Shown here piece after piece: positions 47,067 to 55,380 of a stretch of 64,000 nt of DNA; the stretch's first letter is position 1; the number at the start of each line of letters is the position of its first letter. The position numbers and the translations under genes are program-made. This DNA comes from Niallia circulans NBRC 13626. Lineage in GTDB: Bacteria > Bacillota > Bacilli > Bacillales > Cytobacillaceae. Where the stretch lies: the NCBI RefSeq assembly GCF_001591585.1, contig NZ_BCVE01000008.1, forward strand, positions 143,252 to 207,251, written 5' to 3'. The notes under the pieces are model-generated. The model ran no database searches and was not told where the DNA came from. It was given only the letters and a program-made list of their open reading frames with translations.

Positions 47067-47909
47067 TTATTTCTCCAAAAATAGTAAGATAGAATCTATC
47101 TTTGGCTCATATCCAATTTCCATGTAAATCTTATTGGACGTAGGATTTGTTATATCCGTATAGAGACTCGTAGAGGAAAACCCAGAGGATAATAATCGTT
47201 GTGTAAGCTCTGCAACACAATTTGATGCATACCCTCTTTTTCGGAATTCCTTTGGTGTATAAACAAAATTTATCGTTATATTATTTTTCGTCGGTCTGCT
47301 TGCATTAGCCATGCTGACCACCTGATTATCTACTTCCCAGAAAGCAAGCCGGTTGCTTTCAATTAGTTCTTCTGCCCGTTTAGCAGCTTGGTCGATTTCC
47401 AGCGGCTGATTGACCGAAACTGCGAAATCGTAAACCCATTGCTGGATGATGGCCTGATCACTTTTATCCGCCCATCTAAAAATACCAGTTTGATCTGCCT
47501 TTTTCTTTAATTCCTTCAATTGATAAATACGTTGATCCATCCCAAGGACAACTTTTAAGCTGCGCAAAGAGGCAATATGCATCGCTATTTCTTCTACAAT
47601 TGCTTTATCTCCAATTAACCCTGGAATTTCGGTGATGCTTTCATGAATCAACTTGCTGATAAGTGGTAAATCATTAGGCGAAATCCTTTCAAACACAGCG
47701 ACTATGATTTGTTTTGGATGTGTCTGCAATAACATAAGAATAGGTTGTTCATTATCATATAAGCCGGCCATTACAGTTGGCTTCATATCCTGATTAGCAT
47801 TCATTAAAATTCCAAGAGGCAACCCATTTACTGCTTCGTCTTTTTCTAAATGTGGAATCATCACTTTCTTGAAATCTTCTAAATCATAAAACTTCTGTAC
47901 TAGATACAT
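47067..47909 (-). CDS. two-domain GNAT acetyltransferase
   Basis: 280 residues. The C-terminal GNAT domain (about 140-280) has NFVYTPKEFRKRGYASNCVA (acetyl-CoA loop) and DITNPTSNKIYMEIGYEPK. The N-terminal half is a degenerate GNAT-like or accessory domain (MIPHLEKDEAVNGLPLGI). The substrate is unknown. It lies 42 bp after the LOG-family gene and before the YfiT-like gene, so the three probably form an operon. Confidence 0.85.
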   Translation of the reverse strand: MYLVQKFYDLEDFKKVMIPHLEKDEAVNGLPLGILMNANQDMKPTVMAGLYDNEQPILMLLQTHPKQIIVAVFERISPNDLPLISKLIHESITEIPGLIGDKAIVEEIAMHIASLRSLKVVLGMDQRIYQLKELKKKADQTGIFRWADKSDQAIIQQWVYDFAVSVNQPLEIDQAAKRAEELIESNRLAFWEVDNQVVSMANASRPTKNNITINFVYTPKEFRKRGYASNCVAELTQRLLSSGFSSTSLYTDITNPTSNKIYMEIGYEPKIDSILLFLEK

Positions 47910-47951
47910 AGCTGTTCTACTCCTATCATGAATATTTTAAGGGATAAAAAA

Positions 47952-48536
47952 TTACGACTGACTTACTTCAATGAACGTTTTAATGGCTGGCGGGGTGTAT
48001 GTAGTGAATTGATCAAGTAATTGTTTTGGATTAACATCAACTATCGCTATAGAACGGTATTGCTCTTGCAAAAATTCCGCATCCGCCATATGATTAATTA
48101 ATCCCACAAGTGGATCGTAATAATGATTAATATTCAAAATCCCTAAAGGTTTTTTATGTAATCCAAGCTGAGCCCAAGTAAATATCTCAAAAAATTCTTC
48201 CATTGTTCCTGCCCCGCCTGGAAGAGTAATAAAGCCATCTGCAAGCTCTGTCATTTTCGCTTTTCGTTCATGCATGGACTTAACAATAATCAACTCACTT
48301 AAAGCTGGATGTGCTATCTCTTTTTCTTGCAAAAAGTCTGGAAGCACACCAATTACTTTTCCTCCTGATTCCACCACACTGTCTGCAATGGCTCCCATTA
48401 AACCTACGCATGATCCACCATATACAAGTTCTAATTTTCTTCTTGCTAATTCCTTCCCTAACGCAATTGCTTCTTCCATATATATTGGAGAAGCACCTGT
48501 ACTTGAACCACAGAACACAGCAATTCTTTTCATCAT
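47952..48536 (-). CDS. LOG family protein (cytokinin-activating phosphoribohydrolase type)
   Basis: 194 residues, a Rossmann fold of the TIGR00730/LOG family. Motifs are VFCGSSTGASP, GGSCVGLMGAIAD and LPGGAGTMEEFFEIFTW. Members cleave nucleoside monophosphates to base and ribose phosphate. Length and sequence fit B. subtilis YvdD. ATG 48536 (MMKRIAVF) is preferred, following GGAGGGATC; the longer frame to 48575 lacks a ribosome site. Confidence 0.88.
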   Translation of the reverse strand: MMKRIAVFCGSSTGASPIYMEEAIALGKELARRKLELVYGGSCVGLMGAIADSVVESGGKVIGVLPDFLQEKEIAHPALSELIIVKSMHERKAKMTELADGFITLPGGAGTMEEFFEIFTWAQLGLHKKPLGILNINHYYDPLVGLINHMADAEFLQEQYRSIAIVDVNPKQLLDQFTTYTPPAIKTFIEVSQS

Positions 48537-48844
48537 GATCCCTCCATTTTGAGAATCGTGCAATTTTCTATTCACTACCTTAGTTCAACTAATTGATAAG
48601 AATGTTGAAAATGGAAAATTTTTCTCCTTCCTATTATTCTAACTGGATTATCGGCTTAAAAGAAGTCTTATTTTTACTAATTTCCTAATATATTTTTATG
48701 ATTTTACTTAGATTCATAGCACAGAATAAACAGAAACCTAGTTTTTTAAAAAAAAAAATGAAAAAATAAGTTTATTTGCTTTCAAAATTGGGTAAGTGGA
48801 AAAGAAACCATATATAAGTATACCTAATATCAAGGAGGTTTATA

Positions 48845-49003
48845 ATGGCAGAAGGGAAGGTTTTGTATAAAGGCAGAGTGTTCAAAGTTTTATTTTGCTA
48901 TGATACAGGTTATTGGGAAATTAGGGATATTTATAATGTTTTTAAAGTTGAACTTGTACATAATTCACAGCTTACAAAGTTAGAAGATGTCTGCACACAA
49001 TAG
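48845..49003 (+). CDS. 52-residue small protein, paralogue A
   Basis: ATG 48845 follows a perfect AAGGAGG. The protein reads KVLYKGRVFKVLFCYDTGYW, then EIRDIYNVFKVELVHNSQL, an all-beta, SH3-like pattern. A second gene in this window (55777-55938) shares the layout. Similar small proteins occur widely in Bacillus, function unknown. Confidence 0.7.
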   Translation: MAEGKVLYKGRVFKVLFCYDTGYWEIRDIYNVFKVELVHNSQLTKLEDVCTQ

Positions 49004-49202
49004 TTTAATTTTTTTTGATGAAATTAGAACAGTTTTATATTTAGATATAATAGTAAGCGCTATCTAGTTATCTCCCCCTAGATAAATCCCTTTTTAGGGT
49101 TATTGATCATTTTACATATTTAACGTTTCTTAATGAACTTGTCCACACCATAGTCGGTTACTTTCATATCATATAGTAAATCTATAGATGGAGGTGACTG
49201 AT

Positions 49203-49304
49203 ATGTCTGAATATGGAGGCGGATCTGGAAGAAACTTTGCTTTAATCGTCGTATTATTTATTTTATTAATTATCATCGGTGCATCTTATGTAGGCGGTTA
49301 TTAA
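49203..49304 (+). CDS. YjcZ family sporulation protein (copy 1)
   Basis: 33 residues: a Gly-rich head ([11 protein letters not shown]) and one membrane helix ([19 protein letters not shown]) ending GGY. This is the YjcZ family of small sporulation-linked membrane proteins. GGAGGTGACTGAT precedes ATG 49203. Confidence 0.88.
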   Translation: MSEYGGGSGRNFALIVVLFILLIIIGASYVGGY

Positions 49305-49413
49305 TAAAGATTGCGAAAAGGCTCAAGAATTGGTATATGTGTGCATGGATATGGCCTTTTTCTTCAATTAAGCAATATATGACTAACACAGCCTTCCATA
49401 ACCACATAATGTT

Positions 49414-49435
49414 AGCCTCTTCTTGAGGCTTTTTT
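49414..49435 (+). terminator. terminator after yjcZ copy 1
   Basis: AGCCTC and GAGGCT with a 5-base loop then TTTTTTGC. Confidence 0.8.
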
Positions 49436-49583
49436 GCTTTTATGGAGAATATCTATTCTATTATTTATCAGTGCAAGTTCTTTAATGAAAATGCCTTTTG
49501 TTTTTCCTATGTGATTCTTGTCCATTCACTCTTATACATGCTTACATAATATATATTGTAACTAGTAGAAGGAGGTGGCATAA

Positions 49584-49694
49584 ATGTCAGAATATTACGG
49601 CGGTGGCAGCGGTTACGGAAGTAACTTCGCTTTAATAGTTGTCTTGTTCATCTTGTTAATTATCGTTGGAGCTTCCTTTTTAGGAAGTTATTAA
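49584..49694 (+). CDS. YjcZ family sporulation protein (copy 2)
   Basis: 36 residues, [14 protein letters not shown] followed by the same [17 protein letters not shown] helix as copy 1. Strong GGAGGTGG. DNA between the copies has diverged, so the duplication is old or there were two separate gains. Confidence 0.88.
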   Translation: MSEYYGGGSGYGSNFALIVVLFILLIIVGASFLGSY

Positions 49695-49700
49695 TCCGTA

Positions 49701-49730
49701 AAAAGAAAGCACGCTTTGTGCTTTCTTTTT
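49701..49730 (+). terminator. terminator after yjcZ copy 2
   Basis: AAAAGAAAGCAC and GTGCTTTCTTTT, a perfect 12-bp stem with a T-run. Confidence 0.9.
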
Positions 49731-49768
49731 CTATGTCCTTCTTTTTGAAATACAAACCCTCTATATAC

Positions 49769-49803
49769 AAAAAGAGCACCTATTTTCAACAGGTGCCCTT
49801 TTC
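49769..49803. terminator. terminator after cotD-like gene
   Basis: AAAAGAGCACCT and AGGTGCCCTTTT pair around a 9-base loop with one mismatch; it follows the CotD-like stop on the minus strand. Confidence 0.85.
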
Positions 49804-49812
49804 TCCTTACCA

Positions 49813-50124
49813 TTAGAAGAATCTTCTTCTTGGTCTGCAATTATTTGAGTTATTGATATCAGATCCACAATCAAAATCTTGTACTACTGTTTCGTTTACT
49901 TGTCTTTCTGTTACAGGGAAAAAGTTTTCATTACGGACTACCGTTCTATTTACATTGATGATTTCTGTTGGATGAATATTACGGATTCTGCGTTTATTTG
50001 TTGTTGTACGTACAACCGTTTTAGTTGGATGGATGATATCTTCTACTGGGGAAACACGATTAGAACATTTATTGCAATGTTTGTTATGAGCTGAACCACC
50101 AACATTATTATTATGACGACCCAT
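49813..50124 (-). CDS. CotD-family spore coat protein
   Basis: 103 residues, hydrophilic, rich in Asn, Arg, His and Thr. Two HPTxxV-type repeats (IHPTKTVVRTTTNKR and IHPTEIINVNRTVVRN) and a FFPVTERQVNETVVQDFDCG segment match the CotD group of coat proteins. Cysteines are few (HCNKCSN near the start and two near the end). Strong AAGGAGTG. It sits beside two YjcZ genes, so this looks like a spore cluster. Confidence 0.75.
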   Translation of the reverse strand: MGRHNNNVGGSAHNKHCNKCSNRVSPVEDIIHPTKTVVRTTTNKRRIRNIHPTEIINVNRTVVRNENFFPVTERQVNETVVQDFDCGSDINNSNNCRPRRRFF

Positions 50125-50500
50125 TCTCTATCACTCCTTTCAATTATTGAATTTCACTTACAATATATACTATGGAAGGAAACAATGCTTGTTCGAGCTT
50201 TTATACTATTCTTTGTCAAAATATGCAGAACTACTAAGAATAAAGTCTATTACTAGAAACGCGGATAATATGTATAGTAAATATGAATATTTTTAATAAA
50301 GCCAAACACATAGAAATCGGAGCATTTTATAATATTAGCAAACAAAGCTACTGATTCACTAATTAGAGCAAAAGCTTATAGTTTCACAATCTAATATAAT
50401 AGATACCCATTTTTATAGACAGAACGATACAAAGCTGAAATATCTTTACTGGCTCCTACATCCATGCCCAAAATTCATTTTTATCTAGTTCATAAAATAA
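50125..50500. other. 376-bp noncoding interval
   Basis: AT-rich, no open frame with a ribosome site, no strong hairpin seen. It probably holds the CotD-like gene promoter. Confidence 0.5.
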
Positions 50501-50527
50501 AAAGCAATCTCCTCAAGAGAAAGCTTC
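50501..50527 (-). terminator. hairpin after WYL-like gene
   Basis: On the minus strand AGCTTTCTC and GGAGATTGCT pair imperfectly around TTGA, followed by TTTTATTTT. Confidence 0.5.
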
Positions 50528-50748
50528 TAAGCATACAATGGATATGTCTTTTTAACAAAGGAGGCTGCTAAGATGGAATCCAACTTGAAAATGCGTGGCT
50601 GCTTCTTTTTTAGACAATAGGCCTTTATGTATGTGTCTGTGACTCCATACACCAGAATCGTACGCTGGGAGACAGCATTATCCTTTTTCACATAGATAAT
50701 CTCAATTGGTCTTTTTTCTTTCCGCGCTTTTTCTAATTGCTTTACCAT
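50527..50748 (-). CDS. small WYL-like protein under SOS-type promoter
   Basis: 73 residues from ATG 50748, behind GAAGGAGGAG. The core reads KRPIEIIYVKKDNAVSQRTI, then TYIKAYCLKKKQPRIFKLDS, which fits the SH3-like WYL fold (ligand-sensing domain), here free-standing. WYL domains bind nucleic acid or nucleotides in larger regulators. Two LexA-type boxes sit on its promoter. Function unknown; a part in the DNA-damage response is inferred only from the promoter. Confidence 0.75.
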   Translation of the reverse strand: MVKQLEKARKEKRPIEIIYVKKDNAVSQRTILVYGVTDTYIKAYCLKKKQPRIFKLDSILAASFVKKTYPLYA

Positions 50749-50770
50749 CGTTAACTCCTCCTTCTTTCTT

Positions 50771-50821
50771 ATTATACAAGAACATTTGTTCTTAATCAAG
50801 TTATTCACGAACGAATGTTCT
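50771..50821 (-). promoter_or_regulatory. LexA-type promoter of the WYL-like gene
   Basis: On the minus strand TTGATT (50794-50799) and TATAAT (50771-50776) are exactly 17 bp apart. AGAACATTTGTTCT (50779-50792), a perfect palindrome with the GAAC-N4-GTTC core, fills the spacer. CGAACGAATGTTCT (50808-50821) lies just upstream of the -35. Confidence 0.85.
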
Positions 50822-51062
50822 TATTAAAAAACTTTTTACTCTTCCAGCGAACATTGTATTATCTTTACTGTTAGAAACTCATTTTAATGAAGACAACCAA
50901 CTTTCCACATAACAAAGAATAAGATAAAGCAAAATCATGTTGTATGTTTTTTATATTTTTCAAAATGAAGGCGCTTAATATTTATTAATAAACTCCCAAA
51001 GAATTTACCCTTCTTTCTTAAGAAGTTAATTTACATCGAACGCTTATTCCATAAAATATAGC

Positions 51063-51290
51063 TTATTTTCCAATATAATGTAAGACTGTCGGAATACTAA
51101 ATGAGAACAAAATAATTAAACAAAAAAGTGTGCTGATTAACAAATAGCTATTTGCAAACTTCCCAGACAAAGTAACCCCTTTCAGTTTTGAAAATAGGAC
51201 AACTATTAAAAAGATTAAGATAGGTAAAAATGAAAATATTACTGCTGCTAATAATGCAGCAGCTAATTGAAAAAACACTAATCCACTCAT
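51063..51290 (-). CDS. two-span small membrane protein
   Basis: 75 residues from ATG 51290, behind GAGGAGGTGC (12-base spacing, slightly long). Hydrophobic spans are FFQLAAALLAAVIFSFLPIL and YLLISTLFCLIILFSFSI, with a KLKGVTLSGKF loop. Not recognised. A longer frame to 51392 exists but has no better ribosome site. Confidence 0.6.
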   Translation of the reverse strand: MSGLVFFQLAAALLAAVIFSFLPILIFLIVVLFSKLKGVTLSGKFANSYLLISTLFCLIILFSFSIPTVLHYIGK

Positions 51291-51660
51291 ATATGTAAAA
51301 AGCACCTCCTCTTTTTCCATGATTACACTCGTACTATATGATAGATAATACGATTTATTACTTGTTTTCATGAGAACAAGGTTTTCTAACAAAGAAAAGA
51401 ATAGCCGTTTCTCTTTCCTGTGATACCGTTTACAAAACTAATTATATAATTTCTAATTTCCTCTTATTTACTTATTATCTATCTAATTTATTATACCATT
51501 GTACTAAACAAATTTTTGATACTTACTCCCTTTTATAATGGAATAATAAACGCCTATTTCTAATATTTAGAGGTTTGTCTAGATCCGGAAATAATTATTA
51601 TGATTTTATTGTCATGAGACTACCTCTAGTTAAAATAGCTTTAATTAGGAGGTGTTTCCA
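51291..51660. other. 370-bp divergent noncoding interval
   Basis: AT-rich region between the divergent two-span membrane gene and the ParB-like gene. No hairpin or repeat stands out. Confidence 0.5.
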
Positions 51661-52251
51661 TTGATTAAATTATTTAGAAAACGATGGATGCTCTTTGATC
51701 AAGTAGTGAAACCTTATAAACCTTATGTTACGGTTGATTATGGTGTCATATCTGTATCTCCAAATGACATTATCGGACTTTCTACACCCGTTAACCAAGT
51801 AAAGAACAGCGATAAAATTAAAGATCTTCGAAATTCACTGGAACAAAAGGGCTGGCATGATGAATGTCCTGCCGATTTACATTTATATAGGCTTCCGAAT
51901 GGGAAATATACAGTTGCTTCAGACGGGAATCACCGTACCTATTTAGCCAATCAACTGGAAATACCAAAAATAAAAGCACTGGTTTCACTCCTTATTCCAG
52001 AAGGCTATATCCCAGAAAATATCAAAGCAAAAATCGAGGAATATGAACAGAAGGAAAAGGCATACCGTATAGAAGCGGAAAAGCTTAGTAAATCATTGCA
52101 AAGTCTTGGAGAAAAACAGAAAAAAGCAAAAGAAGAATTCGCTTATAAAAACTTCTGCAAACTAATAGATGATATGTATAGTAAACGACAATATACGCTC
52201 CTTGCATTTGCCCGTTTTTTAAATTTAGTACCAAATGAAGCAGCGGACTAA
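51661..52251 (+). CDS. ParB/Srx-like fold protein, single copy
   Basis: 196 residues starting at TTG 51661, 6 bases after AGGAGGTG. The N-terminal domain (about 15-115) has VSPNDIIGLSTPVNQVKNS, LRNSLEQKGW and YTVASDGNHRTYLANQL, where DGNHR fills the position of the ParB/sulfiredoxin nucleotide loop. A charged coiled coil follows (about 120-165). There is no HTH of a true ParB and no parA, parS array or plasmid genes nearby. Likely an orphan ParB-fold enzyme or binding protein. Confidence 0.65.
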   Translation: MIKLFRKRWMLFDQVVKPYKPYVTVDYGVISVSPNDIIGLSTPVNQVKNSDKIKDLRNSLEQKGWHDECPADLHLYRLPNGKYTVASDGNHRTYLANQLEIPKIKALVSLLIPEGYIPENIKAKIEEYEQKEKAYRIEAEKLSKSLQSLGEKQKKAKEEFAYKNFCKLIDDMYSKRQYTLLAFARFLNLVPNEAAD

Positions 52252-52340
52252 TCCGCTGCTCTTGTGATTACTTCCCTTTGTACTCTTCTTGGTAGACAAA
52301 GAGACTATACACAGACCATATTAATAGTCTCCTTAAACTA

Positions 52341-52478
52341 TTATGCTTTTACAGCATCATGATGATGATGGTGATGTTTTTCTTTGTGGTGTTTACCAAT
52401 AGTGATACTATATTCTGCATTAAAAGGAATATTTAAAATAGTAACAGTTAAATCAACACCGAAAATTGTAAATGGCAT
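52341..52478 (-). CDS. 45-residue protein with natural polyhistidine
   Basis: ATG 52478 follows AAAGGGGTG. A beta-rich part (MPFTIFGVDLTVTILNI, then YSITIG) precedes a KHHKEKHHHHHHDAVKA tail with six consecutive histidines. Not recognised. The tail suggests metal binding, for example Ni or Zn storage or delivery, or a spore or surface part; this is inference. Confidence 0.65.
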   Translation of the reverse strand: MPFTIFGVDLTVTILNIPFNAEYSITIGKHHKEKHHHHHHDAVKA

Positions 52479-52747
52479 AAATTTCACCCCTTTATTAAAA
52501 AAATACCTCCAAGCAATCAATTATTTTAATTGCTTGTCCTTTCCCTATATAGTATGAAACGGTGAGACAAATGATTGTGCTATTAATAATTTTTCTATAA
52601 AGTAAACCATAAAAAAGACAACTTTATAAAGAAATCAGCAGAACCGCCTTTACTTAAATGTAGTTTCTTGATTTCCCTTATAATTAGTTTATATTGCTCT
52701 AATTCGGATGAATATACGAAAATTACCAATTAAAGGAGATTGCAAGG

Positions 52748-52882
52748 ATGGAATCGTTAAGAAAATGAAGTAAGGATAACTTATTTACCGCATACTATTC
52801 TGCTGTAAAACTTAAATTATCAAATGAATTTGTAAAAATATTAAAAAATGAAATCACAAAAAAAGACCTCACTAAACTTTAA
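52748..52882 (+). pseudogene. sda: sda-like sporulation inhibitor with in-frame TGA
   Basis: 45 codons from ATG 52748 behind AAAGGAG. The first six read MESLRK, codon 7 is TGA, then SKDNLFTAYYSAVKLKLSNE and FVKILKNEITKKDL follow. This is the two-helix pattern of Sda (KLSDELLIESYFKA type), the checkpoint inhibitor of sporulation kinase KinA. A Leu codon (TTA or TTG) is expected at the TGA, so one base change kills the frame. No alternative start lies after it. Confidence 0.7.
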
Positions 52883-52890
52883 AAAGATGA

Positions 52891-52923
52891 ATGGTACTTA
52901 CTTTAATAAGAAGTATCATTTTT
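52891..52923 (+). terminator. terminator after sda-like gene
   Basis: ATGGTACTT and AAGTATCAT pair around a 12-base loop, then TTTTTTA. It survives although the gene appears inactive. Confidence 0.75.
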
Positions 52924-53454
52924 TATTATCTTCCTTTCTCTCCAATCTTAATTTGTAAAGATTTGTGTATTTAATAAAATGAAGCAAATATCGGATAAAA
53001 TAACAGAATAATGTGATAATAATAAAAAGGAGGGATATAACGGCAAATAAGGGGCTATCCCTTGAGACTGGCACAAGGATTCCAACCATACAAAAGAGAA
53101 AGTGCGTTGAAATCATCCGCTGGCTTAATACACAACGCTACCATGAAAATACTTTGGAACCGTAGCCCTCTTCCGCTTTTGTCCAAGCTCTTTTTTCTCT
53201 TTCATTAGCAGTATTACCATTCATCAAATGTTAACATATTCAGCTGTTAATCCTATCAGCCTCCACCCTCATTAACCTCTTATCCTTTTCCAAATACCAA
53301 TGTACTTTTTTCAATAAATATAGTTTTTATACTTTTATTTCTTTCTCATAACAGTCTTGTTATAATAAAAAAAGATTCATATGAAGGGACTGAATTATGC
53401 ACAGATATCAATATATAACCCCAAACTAAACTTTATAAAATGGAGGGAAAAATA
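52924..53454. other. 530-bp interval without a supported gene
   Basis: A hydrophobic minus frame (52916-53116) has no ribosome site. The rest is AT-rich and holds the promoter of the next GNAT gene. Nothing else stands out. Confidence 0.45.
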
Positions 53455-53985
53455 TTGATTACAGAATTACACACTACAAGACTATTATTAAGAAAAATGA
53501 GAGCCTCAGATTCAACTAGTTTATTTCCGATTTGGTCGGATCCTGAAGTGACAAAATTTATGAATATCGACAGTTTCACAGAGGAAAGTCAAGCTAAAGA
53601 AATGATTTTTTTCTTAGATGAGCTATCAAAGGAAGATAAAGCCATTCGCTACGCCACCATTGAGCTGGAATCAAACCAAATTATCGGCTCTTGCGGCTTT
53701 AATTTTATTGATTTTGAGAATGAGAAAGCGGAAATAGGATACGAATTAAGCAAACTCTATTGGGGACAAGGATATGCCAAAGAAGCAATTTCATGTTTAA
53801 TTCAATCTGCTTTTACTGATTTACACCTAAATAGAATAGAAGCTAAAATTGAACCTGATAATATTAATTCAATCAAACTTATAGAAAAATTATCTTTCAC
53901 TTACGAAGGAACTTTAAGAAAAGCGGAAAAGGCTAAGAATCGTTTTATTGATCTTAGGTTGTATTCACTTTTAGCTACAGATTAA
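53455..53985 (+). CDS. RimJ/RimL-type GNAT acetyltransferase
   Basis: 176 residues starting at TTG 53455 after GGAGGG. It opens TELHTTRLLLRKMRASDSTS, typical of RimJ/RimL-like enzymes. The acetyl-CoA loop is in SKLYWGQGYAKEAISCLIQ and the late strand in NRIEAKIEPDNINSIKLIEK. The substrate could be a ribosomal protein, another protein N-terminus or a small amine. Single-gene unit with its own terminator. Confidence 0.9.
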   Translation: MITELHTTRLLLRKMRASDSTSLFPIWSDPEVTKFMNIDSFTEESQAKEMIFFLDELSKEDKAIRYATIELESNQIIGSCGFNFIDFENEKAEIGYELSKLYWGQGYAKEAISCLIQSAFTDLHLNRIEAKIEPDNINSIKLIEKLSFTYEGTLRKAEKAKNRFIDLRLYSLLATD

Positions 53986-53992
53986 TCAAATT

Positions 53993-54034
53993 CCTTCAAA
54001 AGCAGAGTGATATATCATGCTCAGCTTTTGAAGG
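53993..54034 (+). terminator. terminator after GNAT gene
   Basis: CCTTCAAAAGC and GCTTTTGAAGG form a perfect 11-bp stem with a 20-base loop. Confidence 0.75.
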
Positions 54035-54139
54035 ATCATTTATGTTTCTTCTGCTTTCAAACTTCTTTTAGCCAATAAGCAATGGCCCCTAAAAAGAGGC
54101 TTACTTTATTTTCTTCCCATATTATTACTGTAACAACCG

Positions 54140-54760
54140 TTATATATCCCTTGAACTTTTATTTTTTGAAGAAAATTTCCTATTAAGCCATTGTTCCAAA
54201 TCCTCATAATAGGCTAAAAATTGATTAGTCAACTTTAATTTCGGTAAAGTCACATAAACTAAAATGGATGACATTGCCGCAATGATTGCCCCTACCAAAA
54301 CATCCATTGGATAATGAACGCCTACCCATATACGCGATACCCCGACAATAAAAGCAAGCATAACCCATATCAACCAAAGCCCTCTTTTAAATAAATAAAA
54401 GGATAGACAAATGGAAAAAAATAAAATTGTATGATCGCTTGGAAAAGAATTATCCACAGCCTTTTCAATCAATTTATTTACATGTAATAACTCTTCAAAA
54501 GGTTGATAATTTGAATGTAGTATTCCAGCTATTTTCCCTCCAATTTCTGCAAATATGAAACTAACCATGGCGCAAAATACCATCATCCTATTTTTCTTCT
54601 TGCTATTGAACCAAAGCATCAAAGTTACAATAGCTAAGCAATACACCATATACTCGGCAATGAATATCATTGGTATATTCAAAAAAGTGTATTGCTTTCC
54701 TAAATCATTAATGTACCTAAATAAATGAATATTAACCTCTGAAAAAATCATATCTACCAT
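54140..54760 (-). CDS. PAP2/BcrC-like undecaprenyl-diphosphatase
   Basis: 206 residues with about six spans. PAP2 motif 2 is DNSFPSDHTILFF and motif 3 is VSRIWVGVHYPMDVLVG, both close to B. subtilis BcrC. Motif 1 (KxxxxxxRP, PRPF in BcrC) reads NYQPFEELL, with Gln where the phosphate-binding Arg is expected. It would recycle the cell-wall lipid carrier on the outer face and can give bacitracin resistance. It may be altered in activity. The start at 54760 follows GAGAGGATT. Confidence 0.8.
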   Translation of the reverse strand: MVDMIFSEVNIHLFRYINDLGKQYTFLNIPMIFIAEYMVYCLAIVTLMLWFNSKKKNRMMVFCAMVSFIFAEIGGKIAGILHSNYQPFEELLHVNKLIEKAVDNSFPSDHTILFFSICLSFYLFKRGLWLIWVMLAFIVGVSRIWVGVHYPMDVLVGAIIAAMSSILVYVTLPKLKLTNQFLAYYEDLEQWLNRKFSSKNKSSRDI

Positions 54761-55195
54761 AATCCTCTCTTTTGATATACTATGACTTTAATTTAAGGTA
54801 ATATATAAATTTTCTCCTTCAAATTAGATAACATTGTGCCTTATAAACGAACAGTACTGTAATTTAAGTGTGACAATTATGTTTGATTTATACTGAATTA
54901 TTCAAAAGAGAGTAAACAAAGGACGTTATTTTTCAGCTGCAGCTTGATCTTTTTCCTCCTTTGAATGAAACACAGCAAGTATTACATATAATAAAAAAGA
55001 CTTGATTATAAAAATATCAAGTCATAAAGGATCGAATATAAGCATATGGACACCAAGGTGATCTGTCTCATGAGAAGACAAACAGAAAAGCTACATATTT
55101 TTATTGATGACTGAAATTGTACCTAAATCCACATGGAGGAACTGCAATAATGTAGAAAGTGGTATAAAATCCTCTTTGGAGTTTCTTTGCATGTA
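54761..55195. other. 435-bp interval with a hairpin and a possible gene tail
   Basis: A 31-codon minus frame ending at 54926 reads KSFLLYVILAVFHSKEEKDQ and looks like the C-terminal tail of a lost transporter, but has no start. GACTTGAT/ATCAAGTC (54999-55023) forms a hairpin beside it. Confidence 0.35.
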
Positions 55196-55220
55196 AAAAG
55201 CATCCACTGGATGCTTTTTA
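55195..55220 (-). terminator. terminator of 51-residue ORF
   Basis: On the minus strand AAAAAGCATCC and GGATGCTTTTT pair closely, right after the stop. Confidence 0.8.
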
Positions 55221-55224
55221 TACT

Positions 55225-55380
55225 TTAAATCCTATTTACTATTTCTGAATATTTTTTAAATAATTCTTCAATTTCTTCTGGCCTTATATCATCTCCAAAA
55301 AAATCTGCCTGTTTCACATGTAAGGCTAGTAACTCCATAATCATATCGTACTTATTTCTTCCAGTAGTTTTTAACTCCAT
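55225..55380 (-). CDS. 51-residue small helical protein
   Basis: ATG 55380 behind GGGAGGGAGGTG, a very strong ribosome site. It reads MELKTTGRNKYDMIMELLAL, then HVKQADFFGDDIRPEEIEEL, an acidic helical protein without a membrane span. No family recognised. The strong site and terminator support expression. Confidence 0.7.
   Translation of the reverse strand: MELKTTGRNKYDMIMELLALHVKQADFFGDDIRPEEIEELFKKYSEIVNRI

Noticed and set aside
52916..53116. 66-codon hydrophobic minus frame
   Set aside because: No ribosome site, and the frame reads back into noncoding DNA without a better start.
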